From a virus, in IMG/VR virus record IMGVR_UViG_3300029811_000293, positions 1 through 21,426 of that record: a stretch of DNA of 21,426 nt. One strand, written 5' to 3'. Both the position numbers and the translations under genes were made by a program. Below are positions 13,062 to 20,173 of this stretch, in pieces. Position 1 is the first letter of the stretch. Each line of letters starts with the position of its first letter. The notes beneath the pieces were generated by a model. That model made no database searches. It had not been told where the DNA came from and saw only the letters and a program-made list of their open reading frames with translations.

Positions 13062-13557
13062 TAGGCCGGTTCTTATACCGGTTCCCGATTGGGTCCATGC
13101 CGACAATTGTATCTGGAGAACCGGTGATTTACAAACACAGATCCGCGAAGCAGAGGAGACTGCAAAAGACGACATTAACAAAATCAAGGCCAAATTGGCT
13201 AAAAAAACAAAACCTCTGCAGGAGAAAATCAAGCTATACGTTCAAAGCCTGGAGGCGTTTGCGGCGACGCATAAAAACGACTTCGGCAAGCAACGCAGCA
13301 GAAAACTCAGCTTCGGCATTCTGGGCTGGCGAAAGAGCACCTCTATACCCATTAAGAAGAATACCCTCGAGCGGATAAAGCAGATGTTTGTGAAGGCCAC
13401 TCAGAAGATGTGCATCAGGGTCAAAGAGTCGGTGGATAAAGAGGCCCTGGCCAAGCTCACGGATGAGCAATTAGCCAGTATCGGGGCTCGGCGGAAGGAA
13501 AAGGACGTCTTTTTCGTCGAGCCATCCTCGCAGGAAGCGGTCGATTATTATGAGTGA
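13039..13557 (+). CDS. Mu Gam-like DNA-end-binding protein
   Basis: Gam dimers bind the ends of double-stranded DNA and protect linear phage DNA from host exonucleases; the fold is related to Ku. The 172-residue product has the family's long antiparallel coiled-coil helices (about 32-75, TQIREAEETAKDDINKIKAK then LQEKIKLYVQSLEAF). The characteristic strand FGILGWRKS follows, then a C-terminal region ending in the FFVEP motif. GGAGGTGG lies shortly before the ATG. The final codons (QEAVDYYE) and the following overlap lie in a 29-base sequence that recurs 208 bases downstream. Firm family call. Confidence 0.9.
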   Translation: MAKRIKSDRPVLIPVPDWVHADNCIWRTGDLQTQIREAEETAKDDINKIKAKLAKKTKPLQEKIKLYVQSLEAFAATHKNDFGKQRSRKLSFGILGWRKSTSIPIKKNTLERIKQMFVKATQKMCIRVKESVDKEALAKLTDEQLASIGARRKEKDVFFVEPSSQEAVDYYE

Positions 13558-13558
13558 A
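13530..13558 (+). repeat. Gene-junction repeat B, copy 1
   Basis: This 29-base sequence matches 13738-13766 except for one base (ATTATTATG here, ATTATTGTG there). It contains the end of gam and the start of the next gene, an 8-base ATGAGTGA overlap. Confidence 0.9.
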
Positions 13559-13765
13559 AAAACGGCTCATTATTTGAAGCGAAAATCGAGCTTTATCGTT
13601 GTTGTTTTGAGGTCATTGAGGCACAAGGCCTGTGTCGGTTGCGGCAAGCCGATCGCATCGTTTGAGGAATCTGTTAAGCATTGGGAAAAGGCCCTGAAGG
13701 ATGAGCAGCCCAAAAAGGAGTTACTTAAATACGCAAAGCAGGAAGCGGTCGATTATTGTGAGTGA
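13550..13765 (+). CDS. Small zinc-knuckle-like protein of duplicated cassette
   Basis: The 71-residue product has a basic start (MSEKTAHYLKRKSSF), a CVGCGKP pair that may bind metal, and an acidic/lysine-rich C-terminal half (ESVKHWEKALKDEQPKKELL) ending QEAVDYCE. The last part is encoded by two repeats: the 65-base repeat A (13666-13730) and the 29-base repeat B (13738-13766). Its ending resembles that of Gam (QEAVDYYE), showing that gene ends were copied. It overlaps gam by eight bases and the next gene likewise. Function unknown. Confidence 0.6.
   Translation: MSEKTAHYLKRKSSFIVVVLRSLRHKACVGCGKPIASFEESVKHWEKALKDEQPKKELLKYAKQEAVDYCE
13666..13730 (+). repeat. 65-base direct repeat A, copy 1
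   Basis: Matches 13998-14062 at 64 of 65 bases, 332 bases apart. It contains AAAAAGGAGTTACTTAAAT, a ribosome-site-like segment that here is inside a gene and ends in ATA rather than ATG. Confidence 0.93.
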
Positions 13766-13766
13766 A
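13738..13766 (+). repeat. Gene-junction repeat B, copy 2
   Basis: Second copy of the 29-base junction sequence, carrying QEAVDYCE codons and a GTG in place of the ATG of copy 1. Confidence 0.9.
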
Positions 13767-13991
13767 AGATGTGCTGCGAGATTTAATCCAACAGTATCTT
13801 GTTGTGGTGAATATATACCATCTGAGGGACTCTGTTTGAGGCACGCTATTTTATTTGATGTATGGATTTGTGAGTATAAAGGTTGTCGGGTATACAGAAC
13901 AGACTATCCACGAGAATGGAAACGCTCAATATTTCACAAGTGGTTAGATAAAATCGGCCTTACAAATGCGGTAAAAATATGCAAACGGTAA
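13758..13991 (+). CDS. Cysteine-rich small protein starting at GTG
   Basis: From the GTG at 13758 the product is 77 residues: SERCAARFNPTVSCCGEYIP at the start, then CLRH, WICEYKGCRVYRTDYPREW and a basic end. Its six early cysteines (CAARF, SCCGE, GLCLRH, ICEYKGC) suggest a zinc site. The GTG was chosen because the surrounding 29 bases duplicate the junction at 13530, where the matching ATG starts a gene. The composition is more AT-rich than the flanks, suggesting inserted DNA. No family recognised. Confidence 0.58.
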   Translation: MSERCAARFNPTVSCCGEYIPSEGLCLRHAILFDVWICEYKGCRVYRTDYPREWKRSIFHKWLDKIGLTNAVKICKR

Positions 13992-13997
13992 ACAAAT

Positions 13998-14062
13998 GGA
14001 ATCTGTTAAGCATTGGGAAAAGGCCCTGAAGGATGAGCGGCCCAAAAAGGAGTTACTTAAAT
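13998..14062 (+). repeat. 65-base direct repeat A, copy 2
   Basis: Second copy of repeat A. It lies in the gap before the gene at 14061, and its AAGGAG provides the ribosome site for that gene; the first base of the ATG lies at 14061. Confidence 0.93.
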
Positions 14063-14327
14063 GCACAGACCAGAGCTGACGGCGGATGACATTAACATTG
14101 CTATCCGTAAATTACAAAAAGAAGTTGCACGCAGGCTGAACGAAAAGGGCAAGGGCAGCTTTGTATTACGACATGAGATACTCGGAGCCATCACTGAGGA
14201 ATATCACAAGCTGATTGAGGCCGTAACCTTAAAATCATTGACCGACGTTGAGGACGAATTATTCGATTTGGCGGTGGAAGCTGTTATTTCTGCAGCCTGC
14301 ACAATGGCAGGGAACGTGAACTTGTAA
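14061..14327 (+). CDS. Small all-helical protein, weakly MazG-like
   Basis: The 88-residue product is helical: MHRPELTADDINIAIRKLQK, then LRHEILGAITEEYHKLIEAV and DVEDELFDLAVEAVISAACT. The EEYHKLIEA and DELFDLAVEA segments recall the acidic helices of MazG/all-alpha nucleotide pyrophosphohydrolases, but the full metal-binding set is not evident. Its AAGGAG ribosome site is supplied by repeat A copy 2, nine bases before the ATG. Its stop overlaps the next start (TAATGA). The MazG link is a weak inference. Confidence 0.62.
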   Translation: MHRPELTADDINIAIRKLQKEVARRLNEKGKGSFVLRHEILGAITEEYHKLIEAVTLKSLTDVEDELFDLAVEAVISAACTMAGNVNL

Positions 14328-14710
14328 TGAACAAACCAAATATAACAACTCTTGAGGCGGCCGAGTGTTTATCGTTTCTCAAATCGATAACCGAGCCGAT
14401 AGTGGCGGCTGAGCTGGCAAAGAAATTGCGGCTGGCCGGCAGCCGCGAGACACAGCGAAGGCACGTGCGGGCGATAATTGAGCATATAAGAAATAGTGGT
14501 TCATGGGTAGTTGGTGATAATCGAGTTGGGTATTTTTTGACTACTGACGCAAAGGTGTGGCGAGAATACCAGGAGCATCGGCAAATTGAGGCCAAGCGGG
14601 TCTTTGGTGTTACCCACAAACGCAAGCGGATGCTGACCGACAGCCAGGGCCAGGGCGTATTGTTCGGGCAGCGGATATGCTGCGGAGTGGCAACGATGGG
14701 AGCAGGGTAA
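14327..14710 (+). CDS. Winged-helix DNA-binding early protein
   Basis: The 127-residue product opens with TTLEAAECLSFLKSITEPIV and AAELAKKLRL, then the basic helix SRETQRRHVRAIIEHIRNSG (39-58) and a wing-like strand (WVVGDNRVGYFLT). This order is typical of small winged-helix phage proteins. A basic segment (KRVFGVTHKRKRML) and a glycine-rich tail follow. The start overlaps the previous stop by one base. DNA binding is a good structural guess; the target is unknown. Confidence 0.68.
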   Translation: MNKPNITTLEAAECLSFLKSITEPIVAAELAKKLRLAGSRETQRRHVRAIIEHIRNSGSWVVGDNRVGYFLTTDAKVWREYQEHRQIEAKRVFGVTHKRKRMLTDSQGQGVLFGQRICCGVATMGAG

Positions 14711-14749
14711 AGGCAGGAGATATCAGAGAGGCCGGAAAGGAGTCCGAAA

Positions 14750-15499
14750 ATGATAAGGCAGGAAGACATTGAAAAAGGCAGGTTCTTTACGGTCACCGGC
14801 GGCGACATCTGGAGAGTAAAAAAGGTCCGGCTGATTACAGAAGTCGAGCTTCACAACTGCGAAACCGGCCGGATGGAGACATGCAGGGTAGGTGAAAAGT
14901 CGGCGGAACGGTTCATCGCTATTGTCATACCCACCGTGAAACGAGAGACGAGGGATGAGGGACGAGGGACGAAAGGTAAGCGACGAGGCAGGCCGCCAAA
15001 AACCTCGCTCCAGAAGGCAGGCGACGAGGGACGAGGGACGAAAAGTAAACAACGAGGTAGGCCGCCAAAAAAACGCAAAATCAAGTTGGCAGGACAGAGC
15101 CCGGCGATTCGCCGCGAAGGAGATAAACGTGGTTGTAGGAAAGGCAAACCACCATCATCTCAGTACTTCGGCGTTACCGTCAAGCAGGAAAAGAGCGGGC
15201 CGAGATATTACGCGCAATGCCATCGCGGCGGCAAATTCAAGGGTCTCGGAATCCATAAGGTAGAGGAGCTGGCGGCGGCGGCCGTGCAGGAGCATCTCGG
15301 TAATCACACAGAGGCCGAACGGCTGAGAAAAATCGCAGAACAAAAAACCGATATCGCAATCAAAGAGCTGAAGGGAGATGTTGGACCGGTGCGGTTTTTA
15401 TGTGCCGGCTGCGGGGCCGATTACGAACAAAAACTGGAGAAGTGCGTCAAATGCGGCGGCGGTAGTTTCGAGAAAATCAGAAGCCGACAGGCGGGGTAA
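14750..15499 (+). CDS. AT-hook, AP2-like and zinc-ribbon DNA-binding protein
   Basis: The 249-residue product combines several DNA-binding elements. Residues 1-65 form a beta-rich domain. A very basic linker carries two AT-hook cores, RGRPPK at 79-84 and 102-107, on a 23-residue duplication. Residues about 138-190 (SSQYFGVTVKQEKSGPRYYA, then GLGIHKVEELAAAAVQEHLG) resemble the AP2/ERF DNA-binding domain known from phage and homing-type proteins. A C-terminal zinc ribbon has Cys218, 221, 232 and 235 (CAGC, CVKC). An AAAGGAG site precedes the ATG. It sits in the early operon after a winged-helix gene. A role in binding AT-rich phage or host DNA is inferred from the domains. Confidence 0.75.
   Translation: MIRQEDIEKGRFFTVTGGDIWRVKKVRLITEVELHNCETGRMETCRVGEKSAERFIAIVIPTVKRETRDEGRGTKGKRRGRPPKTSLQKAGDEGRGTKSKQRGRPPKKRKIKLAGQSPAIRREGDKRGCRKGKPPSSQYFGVTVKQEKSGPRYYAQCHRGGKFKGLGIHKVEELAAAAVQEHLGNHTEAERLRKIAEQKTDIAIKELKGDVGPVRFLCAGCGADYEQKLEKCVKCGGGSFEKIRSRQAG
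14952..15071 (+). repeat. GACGAGGGACGAGGGACGA repeats, 69-base in-frame duplication
   Basis: A block at about 14952-15002 recurs at about 15021-15071, offset 69 bases (23 codons). Each copy holds GAGGGACGAGGGACGAAA followed by CGAGG(C/T)AGGCCGCCAAAAA. The second part encodes RGRPPK, so each copy contributes an AT-hook. Confidence 0.85.
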
Positions 15500-15502
15500 A
15501 TC

Positions 15503-15817
15503 ATGGCTGACGAAAACGAAATGGTTGTGATTGAGATGTGGCCGGATGACCGGCGGAAGCTTTACGGCCATATCACAAGCCAGATGGACCATCTCGGGTA
15601 TAACCCGTGCGATTATGGCTCGCTCAATCTGGGTATTGAGCTGCCGGCCGACTGGCCGCACGCCGAGAATGCCCAGCCGACGCTGGCACAATTGATTATC
15701 GTGGCCCGAAAACTCGAGATGAAGATTATCATTCATCACCTGGAGCTGGAGCCGAGGAAAGTGCAGAAACCACCGGAAAAATCAGAATATGGCAGCGGAG
15801 CAAATGAAGGATTATGA
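15503..15817 (+). CDS. Hypothetical early protein
   Basis: The 104-residue product has a compact start (MADENEMVVIEMWPDDRRKL), a middle with GYNPCDYGSLNLGIELP, and a helix/strand end (LAQLIIVARKLEMKIIIHHL). A GGCGGGG-type sequence precedes the ATG, and it starts three bases after the preceding stop. No family is recognised. It ends by overlapping the following gene, consistent with one early operon. Confidence 0.62.
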   Translation: MADENEMVVIEMWPDDRRKLYGHITSQMDHLGYNPCDYGSLNLGIELPADWPHAENAQPTLAQLIIVARKLEMKIIIHHLELEPRKVQKPPEKSEYGSGANEGL

Positions 15818-16157
15818 GTTCGAGGAGCGGGCGGCGATTCGAGAATACGATGGCGACTTGCCGGAAGGGACCGCCAATTTCTTCGCCCGGCAGGAACTCG
15901 ATGCCAGGAAGGCACAGGATGGTATCCGTAAGCGAAAAAGAGATGCTGCTGGGGCGAAGGAGAATAAGATTACAGAGGCGGCTGATGGACCCGCGAAAAC
16001 GGCAAAAGAGCAGATAGCGACTCTTCAGGAAAAACGGGACCGGGTAGGCAAGGAAATGAGAGCACTAAAAAAATCGCCCTGCAAAGACGAGTTGTTCGGC
16101 GAATGGATGGAGCTGTGCGGGCAGATTATCGAGTTAAGAAAGGAGCCTAAAAAATGA
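15789..16157 (+). CDS. Hypothetical coiled-coil protein
   Basis: The 122-residue product is charged and helical: FEERAAIREYDGDLPEGTAN, ARQELDARKAQDGIRKRKRD and a coiled-coil-like segment TAKEQIATLQEKRDRVGKEM. The start at 15789 overlaps the previous gene by 29 bases; an ATG at 15804 with GGAG four bases upstream is a reasonable alternative. Its stop overlaps the next ATG by four bases. It bridges the early genes and the appendage genes. No family recognised. Confidence 0.62.
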   Translation: MAAEQMKDYEFEERAAIREYDGDLPEGTANFFARQELDARKAQDGIRKRKRDAAGAKENKITEAADGPAKTAKEQIATLQEKRDRVGKEMRALKKSPCKDELFGEWMELCGQIIELRKEPKK

Positions 16158-16921
16158 CTATGACAGGCGGTTATCCGGCTGAGGTCGATATCGACCAGTA
16201 CCTGAGCGATAGGGGTTTAGAGCTGATTCCGGAAAATAATGCGAACTTTATCCTCGATGACAAACAGAAGGCCTGGGGCATTCTGAACGCCCTCGATTGG
16301 GCCTCTGTCCTGGGCGTTTACTGCCCATCACCGACCACGTTTAACGTTCGCGGCGGCAAATATTTATTCAAGGGTGAAGTCAAGACCTATACGCCCGGCT
16401 CTGCCGTTGACCCGACCGACAACGATACGACCTATATCTGGCTCAAGCCCGACAATTCGATAGGCAGCGCCATTGATGGCACCGGCTGGCCGTCGACCGA
16501 GCACATCAAGCTGGGCGAAATCGACGTCGATTCCGATGGAGTGATTACCGATGTTCGCGATCTGCGGGGCCAGACGTTTCTTAATTATCACAGCAAAAAG
16601 GCAATCGAGGCCCATACCGCCAATGATACGCTGACGGCGGCCGAATCCGATTCGGTGCATACGAATTTAGGGGCCGGTGGGGCTATTACGCTTACGCTGC
16701 CGGCATCGGCCCCGCAGGGGACGGTATTTACCTTTGCGGTCCAGGCGGCCCAGGAGCTGCGTGTGGACCCGGGTACGGCAACTATCAGGGACGACAGCGG
16801 CCAGACGGCTGACAAGTACAAGTCGGCAGATGCTATCGGGGAATGTTTGACACTCATTGCCGATTCGAACGGCGACTGGGCGACTATTGCCAAGAACGGA
16901 ACCTGGACAGAGGAAGGATAG
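16154..16921 (+). CDS. Phage tail-fibre or appendage-like structural protein
   Basis: Residues about 60-145 (TFNVRGGKYLFKGEVKTYTP, NDTTYIWLKPDNSIGSAIDG, HIKLGEIDVDSDGVITDVRD) follow a pattern I recognise from phage tail or fibre proteins. It consists of a beta-rich domain with a gut of TYIWL, a turn, then I-x-L-G/A-E-I and a DxR end. A second domain (about 170-255) is beta-structured and alanine/threonine-rich, as in trimeric appendages. At 255 residues it is short for a fibre and may be a base or adaptor piece. The neighbouring beta-helix gene supports a virion role. The specific part is inferred. Confidence 0.65.
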   Translation: MTMTGGYPAEVDIDQYLSDRGLELIPENNANFILDDKQKAWGILNALDWASVLGVYCPSPTTFNVRGGKYLFKGEVKTYTPGSAVDPTDNDTTYIWLKPDNSIGSAIDGTGWPSTEHIKLGEIDVDSDGVITDVRDLRGQTFLNYHSKKAIEAHTANDTLTAAESDSVHTNLGAGGAITLTLPASAPQGTVFTFAVQAAQELRVDPGTATIRDDSGQTADKYKSADAIGECLTLIADSNGDWATIAKNGTWTEEG

Positions 16922-17256
16922 TGAAAAATCATCCGCTTTATAAAAAGCTGAAACAGATAGCTCTCGACGGTCATTATACCATCGAGCAGGTTCGTAGCGC
17001 AAGCATCAGTCAAGTTACTACTCTGCTCGAAACTTCTCATTTCAGCAGCGGGTTTTTATACAATATGAAGCGGCTGCTAATATCCGAATTACAGGATAGG
17101 CAGGATGAGCGGGACACGCACGAGCTGAGGCAGGTAGCTATGACCTGGCTTAATGCGAACTTTCCTGATTGGCAGGCTGAGAGGGGCAGAGAAGGTGATA
17201 AACCATACGTAACTATCTGGTTAAAAGGAAAACCGAATGGGTCAGACGATATTTGA
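16921..17256 (+). CDS. Small helical protein of the appendage module
   Basis: From the GTG at 16921, whose G is the last base of the preceding TAG, the product is 111 residues and helical: KNHPLYKKLKQIALDGHYTI, then MKRLLISELQDRQDERDTHE and a WLNANFPDWQAERG segment. An in-frame ATG at 16843 is rejected because it would overlap the preceding gene by 79 bases. It overlaps the beta-helix gene by 20 bases. It could be a chaperone or assembly protein by position; no family is recognised. Confidence 0.6.
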   Translation: MKNHPLYKKLKQIALDGHYTIEQVRSASISQVTTLLETSHFSSGFLYNMKRLLISELQDRQDERDTHELRQVAMTWLNANFPDWQAERGREGDKPYVTIWLKGKPNGSDDI

Positions 17257-18670
17257 GAAGGAAGACACCGTTAATTTTGTGGGTGGCATAACCACCAAGA
17301 CAGGCGATGATAACGCAGGTGGTGGTTGCTCACTTGCCGATTGGAATGACGCTGGGAGCTTGAACAAGCAGCTTTCAGACGTGATGGAAGATGATGGCAC
17401 ACCGAAGTCTGATGATGGTGCATGGAACGGTGCTCACTCCGGCTGCACCGTTAGGGGTGGAGGTGGAGGGGGGGATGTGCGTCTGACAAGAGAGGGAGCG
17501 TTTGTTAATGTTAAGGTAGGTTTGATCGCTAACGTGGAGTTTCTCAACCCAGTGGATTGGGTAAACGGACGATACAAGGTCAAAGCAAGAACTGATGATA
17601 TGATAACACTTGACTATCCTGATGCCGGTTCAGCGGATTCTGCTGATGTTAAGGTAGGTGGTGCCTTTGCCAAGTTTCAGACGGCCTGGGCCAATACACC
17701 GTGTTGCGACAACAAAAATCCTACCATTTATAGTAACAAGAACCAGTCATTTGGAGCCGGTGATTTTACGGCAACCTGGCATCCAGGTGGTGGGGGTTTT
17801 CTTACTAACGAGACATTCAAGCGGTTCTGCGGGTTTGAGACACAGCCGGAGGATGGAGGTCAAATCACCTTTGATGGCGGGGGTGATGCCGCTTTCAGTC
17901 CTGACGGTGGAATAAATCTAAGCAGTGCGCTCGATATAAATGAAATCTTTGAGAACATCATTGTTAAGAATGCCTACGTAAATTGGAAGACATCCAATGT
18001 TGGTGTCAATAGCATACGATTTATAAATTGTCAGGGTAATGATGCAACCATCGGTTGGTGGTTAAATTATGGTAGGGGATTTGTGCTGATTGATTGCCGA
18101 GGCAACGATAACAGCCAGTACGGATTTTGGTTGGGATATGCGAGTGGTGCTCCGAATCATCTTTTGATAAAGTGTATCGCTCACGGCAACACGAGAGAGG
18201 GTTTCAAAGGTGTGGGTGCTCTTGGTGGTGGTCAACTTATTGGGTGCCTTGCTTATGATAACGGTAACGGCGGAACAAAGTACAGTGGGTTTACCACGAG
18301 CAGCACTTACGGCTGCGGAGCGAAGATGAACTGCGTTGCCTATAACAATGGCAAGCACGGCTTTGAGTTTGCAAGAGCCAATCCTATCGCCATCAATTGC
18401 ATTGCCAAAGACAACGGACAGTGGGGATTTTATGCGGACATGGCTGTCAATGACATAATGGCACCGCACGTTACTCATTGTTGCGCTCACGGAAATGGTA
18501 GCGGGCAGTTTAGTTTGTTTGCTGCGTTACCAGAAAAGAATTGCACCGAAGAAGACCCACTTTTCAAAGATGCGGCCAACGCCGATTTCCGATTAAAAAA
18601 TAAGTTGATGGGTCATGACGTTGATTCACCCTGTTTGAATATCGGCAAGGAAACGCTGGGAAAATCATAA
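17237..18670 (+). CDS. Right-handed parallel beta-helix protein, tailspike-like
   Basis: The 477-residue product has the regular pattern of right-handed beta-helix repeats, roughly 20-25 residues each. Examples are NSIRFINCQGNDATIGWWLN, FVLIDCRGNDNSQYGFWLGY, LLIKCIAHGNTREGFKGV, IGCLAYDNGNGGTKYSGF, MNCVAYNNGKHGFEFARA and AINCIAKDNGQWGFYAD. The C-terminus has the common closing element EEDPLFKDAANADFRLKN and SPCLNIG. Such proteins occur as phage tailspikes with polysaccharide-degrading or -binding activity and as host surface proteins. No catalytic residues can be assigned. Cysteines stack in successive coils. AAAGGAAAA precedes the ATG. The position suggests a host-recognition spike. Confidence 0.8.
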   Translation: MGQTIFEKEDTVNFVGGITTKTGDDNAGGGCSLADWNDAGSLNKQLSDVMEDDGTPKSDDGAWNGAHSGCTVRGGGGGGDVRLTREGAFVNVKVGLIANVEFLNPVDWVNGRYKVKARTDDMITLDYPDAGSADSADVKVGGAFAKFQTAWANTPCCDNKNPTIYSNKNQSFGAGDFTATWHPGGGGFLTNETFKRFCGFETQPEDGGQITFDGGGDAAFSPDGGINLSSALDINEIFENIIVKNAYVNWKTSNVGVNSIRFINCQGNDATIGWWLNYGRGFVLIDCRGNDNSQYGFWLGYASGAPNHLLIKCIAHGNTREGFKGVGALGGGQLIGCLAYDNGNGGTKYSGFTTSSTYGCGAKMNCVAYNNGKHGFEFARANPIAINCIAKDNGQWGFYADMAVNDIMAPHVTHCCAHGNGSGQFSLFAALPEKNCTEEDPLFKDAANADFRLKNKLMGHDVDSPCLNIGKETLGKS

Positions 18671-19330
18671 ATGATGCCTGGTTATACAAATATAGGCGTA
18701 TGGACTCCTTATGTCAGCATGGGCGTTTGGCAGCCACCCCGGCTGTGCCATTGTGTTTTTCGCGGCCAGGATGGCAATCTCGATTATGACAATATCGTGG
18801 CCGTTATGAATCCTTCTGATTCGCAGGTTTTGATTCCCGAACAGGCCTTGCCGACTGAGACGATATGGCATTATATCCGCCGACAGGTGAGCGGCTGCGG
18901 CCTGGGGTCAGATGATTCGCCGGTTTGCGAAGTTATAATTGATTCGGTCGGCGATATGGTTCCAGCCACGCCGAATCGGCCGCTCGATTTGACAATTGAG
19001 CAGTTAAGCGGAGCCAAGCTGAAGCTGCGGTGGCGATATACCCGACTTGCGGAAGAAATTACCCCGACCGGCTTTAAGGTTTATATGGATTCCGGCACGG
19101 GTTTCAATTTTGACACGCCGACCGCCACAGTGCCATACGGCATTGGCGGAGCGAGCGAGTTTCAGTGGACATCGGAGGCGCTAACGCATGGTAAGTTGTA
19201 TCGCTTTTGCGTGCGCAGCTATCGAGCTGGCGGAGGTGAGACCAATAATACCGATTTTGTCGCGGCCGAGGCGGATTCGGTTGGTCCCGATGCGATTGTC
19301 GGTTTGCGGGCCACGTGGGAGGAGATTTAG
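18671..19330 (+). CDS. Fn3-like domain protein of the appendage module
   Basis: The 219-residue product starts with a short beta-rich, tryptophan-containing part (MMPGYTNIGVWTPYVSMGVW). Residues about 100-205 read as a fibronectin-III-like sandwich: PNRPLDLTIEQLSGAKLKLR, TGFKVYMDSGTGFNF and GKLYRFCVRSYRAGGGETNN. Fn3-type domains are common in phage tail and adhesion proteins. Its ATG follows the beta-helix stop directly. No signal peptide is seen, which suits an assembled virion part rather than an exported host protein. The domain is moderately certain; the role is inferred. Confidence 0.65.
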   Translation: MMPGYTNIGVWTPYVSMGVWQPPRLCHCVFRGQDGNLDYDNIVAVMNPSDSQVLIPEQALPTETIWHYIRRQVSGCGLGSDDSPVCEVIIDSVGDMVPATPNRPLDLTIEQLSGAKLKLRWRYTRLAEEITPTGFKVYMDSGTGFNFDTPTATVPYGIGGASEFQWTSEALTHGKLYRFCVRSYRAGGGETNNTDFVAAEADSVGPDAIVGLRATWEEI

Positions 19331-19331
19331 A

Positions 19332-20162
19332 ATGCTACGATCGGATATTATCAGGAAGGTTGTTCGATCCGACCAGGCCGCAATCCGCGAGAAGCTCCAA
19401 TCGCCGCAGATGGTGCAAAAAACCAAAGCCGTCCGTTTTCCAACCTCTAATATCCCTAAGATTTTCGAAGTACAATCATCTGCGCTGGGGCAGGCAGTTT
19501 ATACCTGTTACGAGTACAAGGTAGATGCTACGAATTGGGATGCTACGGATGGTTCGGATAAATTTGCAGCATCGAGTAGTTTTGATGAGTGGAACAGCGA
19601 AACTGAATATGAGGTAGGAAATTATGTCTGGAATGGTAATGCGACAACAAGAAAAGTTTATAAAAGTATTGCAGCTAACACCAACAAAGAGCCGCCGAAT
19701 GCAATTTACTGGCTGGAAGTTTCTGTTGAGATTTTGAATTTAGACGAAAATGACCCTTACACTGCTGCGGGTTATATACCTGCGTTGTGCTTATATGATA
19801 GAATATTGGCCTGGCTTATTGTTGATGATGGAGGAAATAATCGCTGGGTTGGTATCCCTATTGCGCCCCCTTTGCGAATTGTTAAAGCAAGAATAATTCC
19901 ATCTACTGAAATTATTGGTTCAGTTGCAGGTAGGGTAACGTGTGATGCTTGGTTACGTGGTGCTGCGGCAGTAGATGGTGAATTGGGTTACGGAATGAAA
20001 ATTTACGGTCGTGCTGTTCCGGGTGTCATTACTTGGGACGATGCTGTACCTATACTTCAAGTAGATGGTTTTTATCTGGTTTCTTGTGAGCAAGGACACT
20101 GGTATTTTAATGACCACTTTATGCCTTCCTGCATCAACGATGCAAATGTTGGTTGCCTCTGA
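19332..20162 (+). CDS. Appendage protein with CBM5/12-like motif
   Basis: From the ATG at 19332 the product is 276 residues. Residues about 86-127 (EWNSETEYEVGNYVWNGNAT, then RKVYKSIAANTNKEPPNAIY and W) have the W-x-y-G-x-x-V-x-Y-x-a-x-x-N-x-x-P-YW pattern of CBM5/12-type carbohydrate-binding modules, which occur in chitinases and phage tail proteins. The N-terminal part (MLRSDIIRKVVRSDQAAIRE) is helical and may attach it to the tail; the rest is beta-rich. GGAGAT lies before the ATG. The in-frame ATG at 19188 overlaps the preceding gene and is rejected. Binding of a surface glycan is inference. Confidence 0.62.
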   Translation: MLRSDIIRKVVRSDQAAIREKLQSPQMVQKTKAVRFPTSNIPKIFEVQSSALGQAVYTCYEYKVDATNWDATDGSDKFAASSSFDEWNSETEYEVGNYVWNGNATTRKVYKSIAANTNKEPPNAIYWLEVSVEILNLDENDPYTAAGYIPALCLYDRILAWLIVDDGGNNRWVGIPIAPPLRIVKARIIPSTEIIGSVAGRVTCDAWLRGAAAVDGELGYGMKIYGRAVPGVITWDDAVPILQVDGFYLVSCEQGHWYFNDHFMPSCINDANVGCL

Positions 20163-20173
20163 GGTTAGTTATT

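Noticed and set aside
16843-16920. Earlier start for the small helical protein
   Set aside because: It overlaps the fibre-like gene by 79 bases; the GTG at 16921 sits on the preceding stop as elsewhere in this operon.
19188-19331. Earlier start for the CBM-like protein
   Set aside because: It would overlap the Fn3-like gene by more than 140 bases in another frame; the ATG at 19332 has GGAGAT upstream and follows the previous stop directly.
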